Shown here piece after piece: positions 14,095 to 15,777 of a stretch of 15,777 bases of DNA. Under the pieces are notes generated by a model. It was not told the DNA's origin and made no database searches. It saw nothing but the letters and a program-made list of their open reading frames with translations. Source of the DNA: an uncultured Aggregatibacter sp. (GTDB lineage: Bacteria > Pseudomonadota > Gammaproteobacteria > Enterobacterales > Pasteurellaceae). Position numbers and translations under genes: made by a program. The stretch's first letter is position 1, and every line of letters begins with the position of its first letter. The stretch covers positions 1-15,777 of the forward strand of contig NZ_CABFLM010000069.1 of the NCBI RefSeq assembly GCF_901873365.1, written 5' to 3'.

Positions 14095-15066
14095 TCAATA
14101 CCCTTTTTGATACACCAATTCAGCTAATTTCACGCCTAATAAGGCAATATCAAAGCGTTGTTCGTCTGCCACTAGCCAGAATTGAACGCCATTTTCCACT
14201 GCTGTAAGCCCGCCGATATGTAACTTGGCGGCTTCCCCGGCTTCTGCTTCGCCGTTGGTTACCGGTGTGAATAACTGGGTTTCATTGAAATCCACCAACG
14301 CATTGTCTTGCCATGCGCTGATTTGTGATTGCATATCCAATTCATAGTCGGATAACAATGTCACTGTTTGCGCCATGCCATAAAACACCGGTACTTGCAC
14401 TTGATGGAAAATCACATTTGATAATTGAGGGAAGATTTTTTCCACTTGCGTCGCCAAATTTACGGCGTGTTTTGTCGATGGAAACACATCAAAAGCTAAA
14501 CGTTGCTGTTCTTCGCCAAGCGGAATGCCGTTTAATAACTGCGCCGTTTGACCGGCAAGTTTTGAGACGGTTTCACTGTTAATATAGGAAGCCGGTAATA
14601 ATGACGTAACTAACACTTGTGATAGGTTTGCATCACGTGCTAATTGTGACACAGAGAAAATGAATTGGGTTACTTGCGGATCAGGCAACGAAACAATGTT
14701 ACGTTGTAGTGAAGTCAGCTGTTCGTTATTAACACTTGGTACGATCACCGGCACATCATTTAACGTGGCGCATACGCCGTTCAAGTCAATGACCATGCAC
14801 CCTGCACTCGCGGCTTTGGCAATGTGTGTCGCGTGCGCTAATTCACCGGCGAAAAAAACGTAATCAAAATCAGACCATTCGGTTTCATCTAACGCAATTT
14901 GTGCCACGCTTTTATTATTAAAACGAATGCCTTGTTCTTCGGCAAAAGGGAAGAGTTCCACGACGGATACCTTTTCAATTTCTAAACAACTCTGCTCTAA
15001 TGCTTCTGCTAACTTCTCGCATAAATCAAATTCGGCGACGAGGGCGACATTTAATCTTGTACTCAT
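14095..15066 (-). CDS. usg: USG-1 protein, aspartate-semialdehyde dehydrogenase homologue
   Basis: The 323-residue protein is related over its whole length to E. coli Usg, a paralogue of aspartate-semialdehyde dehydrogenase (Asd) of unknown function. Shared blocks include SAGCMVIDLNGVCA (87-100), VPVIVPSVN (105-113), VTSLLPAS and LAGQTAQLLNGIPL, PVFYGMAQTV, and VQFWLVADEQRF near the end. The residues that make Asd an enzyme are gone. The glycine-rich NADP loop at the N-terminus reads ALVAEFDLC instead of GxTGxVG, and the catalytic cysteine region reads LPDPQVT (127-133) instead of NPNCxT. A structural or regulatory role is therefore likelier than catalysis. GGAGAG (15076-15071) precedes the ATG by 4 bases. 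The gene diverges from ybaK across a 59-base gap. Confidence 0.9.
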   Translation of the reverse strand: MSTRLNVALVAEFDLCEKLAEALEQSCLEIEKVSVVELFPFAEEQGIRFNNKSVAQIALDETEWSDFDYVFFAGELAHATHIAKAASAGCMVIDLNGVCATLNDVPVIVPSVNNEQLTSLQRNIVSLPDPQVTQFIFSVSQLARDANLSQVLVTSLLPASYINSETVSKLAGQTAQLLNGIPLGEEQQRLAFDVFPSTKHAVNLATQVEKIFPQLSNVIFHQVQVPVFYGMAQTVTLLSDYELDMQSQISAWQDNALVDFNETQLFTPVTNGEAEAGEAAKLHIGGLTAVENGVQFWLVADEQRFDIALLGVKLAELVYQKGY

Positions 15067-15086
15067 TTTTCTCTCCGCAGTAAAAT
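15057..15086 (+). promoter_or_regulatory. Tentative ybaK promoter
   Basis: TTGTAC (15057-15062, three of six -35 matches) and TAAAAT (15081-15086, five of six -10 matches) are 18 bases apart. The -35 would overlap the first codons of the divergent usg. No equally good signal was found for usg on the other strand (best -10 TAGAAT). Confidence 0.25.
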
Positions 15087-15125
15087 AAAAGGCTACATTC
15101 TACTGAATTATCACAAGGAAATACA

Positions 15126-15605
15126 ATGACGCCGGCAATTGACTTACTGAAAAAGCACAACGTTCCTTTTACCCTACATCACTACGATCACGATCCTGAC
15201 AATACCCATTTTGGCGATGAGGCCGCCGAAAAACTTGGTATTAACCCAGACCAATCTTTCAAAACCTTATTGGTTGCCGAAAACAGTGAGCAGAAAAAAC
15301 TGGCTTGTTTCGTGTTGCCGACCAGCCATATGTTAAGCTTAAAAAAAGCCGCCAAAGCCTTAGGCGTGAAAAAAGTCGATATGGCAGACAAAGATGCCGC
15401 CCAGAAAAGCACGGGTTACTTGGTGGGCGGCATCAGCCCATTAGGGCAAAAGAAACGCGTCGCCACCGTGATTGAACAATCCGCCCTCAATTTTGACACA
15501 ATTTTTGTCTCCGGCGGCAAACGCGGATTAAGCGTAGAACTCGCACCACAAGATTTGGCAAAAATGGTGAATGCGCCGTTTCTTGACATTCTGGATGAAA
15601 AATAA
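15126..15605 (+). CDS. ybaK: Cys-tRNA(Pro)/Cys-tRNA(Cys) deacylase YbaK
   Basis: YbaK is a free-standing trans-editing enzyme that hydrolyses cysteine mischarged onto tRNA-Pro by prolyl-tRNA synthetase. The single domain of 159 residues has the family length. K46 in QSFKTLL corresponds to the essential lysine of H. influenzae YbaK (HI1434). The substrate loop GYLVGGISPLG is at 97-107 and VSGGKRGLSVELAP at 128-141. The ribosome site AAGGA (15115-15119) lies 6 bases before the ATG. The stop codon TAA (15603-15605) shares its last base with an uptake-signal core. It is divergently arranged with usg. ProXp-ala-type relatives share the fold, but the close match at these motifs favours YbaK. Confidence 0.96.
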   Translation: MTPAIDLLKKHNVPFTLHHYDHDPDNTHFGDEAAEKLGINPDQSFKTLLVAENSEQKKLACFVLPTSHMLSLKKAAKALGVKKVDMADKDAAQKSTGYLVGGISPLGQKKRVATVIEQSALNFDTIFVSGGKRGLSVELAPQDLAKMVNAPFLDILDEK

Positions 15606-15613
15606 AGTGCGGT
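15605..15613 (+). repeat. DNA uptake signal core (overlaps ybaK stop)
   Basis: Exact core whose first A is the last base of the ybaK stop codon; the tail CATTTTTTTA is a good extended match. Confidence 0.92.
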
Positions 15614-15630
15614 CATTTTTTTATAGAACC

Positions 15631-15652
15631 GTAGCGTGCAACTTGTTGCACG
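15631..15652 (+). repeat. REP-like unit 1 (GTAG foot plus hairpin)
   Basis: GTAG (15631-15634) is followed by a perfect hairpin, CGTGCAA (15635-15641) and TTGCACG (15646-15652), on a CTTG loop. A GTAG-type tetranucleotide at the 5' foot of a short palindrome is the hallmark of REP sequences handled by REP-associated tyrosine transposases. Unit 3 has the same 22 bases plus a shared AAAT after it. Confidence 0.8.
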
Positions 15653-15702
15653 AAATTGTGAATGCCAGAAAGGGCTAAATAACGTTCCATGCTTGGTTTG
15701 GT

Positions 15703-15724
15703 CGTGCATCAAGATGCACGCTAC
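15703..15724 (-). repeat. REP-like unit 2, inverted, with compensatory stem change
   Basis: On the minus strand this reads GTAG (15724-15721) then CGTGCAT-CTTG-ATGCACG. Compared with units 1 and 3, the seventh stem base is T instead of A and its partner is A instead of T, so pairing is preserved. It lies 50 bases after unit 1 and 17 bases before unit 3, in opposite orientation, as in a BIME arrangement. Confidence 0.8.
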
Positions 15725-15741
15725 GCAGGAAATCATAAATC

Positions 15742-15763
15742 GTAGCGTGCAACTTGTTGCACG
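15742..15763 (+). repeat. REP-like unit 3 (same sequence as unit 1)
   Basis: GTAG (15742-15745) plus the hairpin CGTGCAA (15746-15752) and TTGCACG (15757-15763) repeat unit 1 exactly, including the AAAT that follows. The cluster may continue past the window edge, 14 bases downstream. Confidence 0.8.
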
Positions 15764-15777
15764 AAATGAATAACGCG

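Noticed and set aside
15631..15763. The end-of-window repeats as a CRISPR array
   Set aside because: The units are hairpins in alternating orientation with gaps of 50 and 17 bases, with none of the same-direction repeats and equal spacers a CRISPR array needs.

Overview
The window is an ordinary stretch of chromosome from a member of the Pasteurellaceae. The clearest sign is the core of the Haemophilus-type DNA uptake signal, AAGTGCGGT or its complement. It occurs 15 times in 15.8 kb, both inside genes and between them. The moderately AT-rich composition, the gene content (158-residue TsaE, short TyrR, a cysteinyl-tRNA(Pro) deacylase of the Haemophilus YbaK type) and the uptake-signal dialect together suggest Aggregatibacter or a close relative of Haemophilus. 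The genus is an inference.

Layout, left to right. Positions 1-75 are a tRNA-Lys(UUU) gene missing only its first base at the window edge. After a 236-base gap with a well-formed class II CRP-type promoter comes oadG-oadA-oadB (plus strand), the membrane-bound Na+-pumping oxaloacetate decarboxylase, closed by a strong terminator. Next is the conserved housekeeping cluster tsaE-amiB-mutL-miaA-hfq (plus strand), which serves tRNA modification (TsaE, MiaA), cell-wall splitting (AmiB), mismatch repair (MutL) and RNA-based regulation (Hfq). It meets, tail to tail at a bidirectional terminator, a minus-strand block ycjX-ycjF-tyrR whose order matches the E. coli ycjXF-tyrR locus.

The right third is more irregular. 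Upstream of ycjX on the minus strand lies an intact ModA-like binding protein with no signal peptide. Its start codon overlaps the end of a decayed ABC-transporter ATPase gene related to MolC. That gene has lost its first half or more and carries an in-frame TGA. This looks like a molybdate- or metal-oxyanion transporter locus in decay. Beyond it are usg, a non-catalytic relative of aspartate-semialdehyde dehydrogenase with its own terminator (minus strand), and the divergent ybaK (plus strand). The window ends in a small cluster of three REP-like hairpins, each with a GTAG foot, in plus-minus-plus order; one unit shows a compensatory stem change.

I see no CRISPR array, insertion sequence, prophage, defence island or convincing undescribed system. 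The points most worth checking are the REP/BIME cluster, the orphan signal-less ModA-like protein beside the broken molC, the CRP-type oad promoter, and the hfq leader with its possible Hfq-binding elements.
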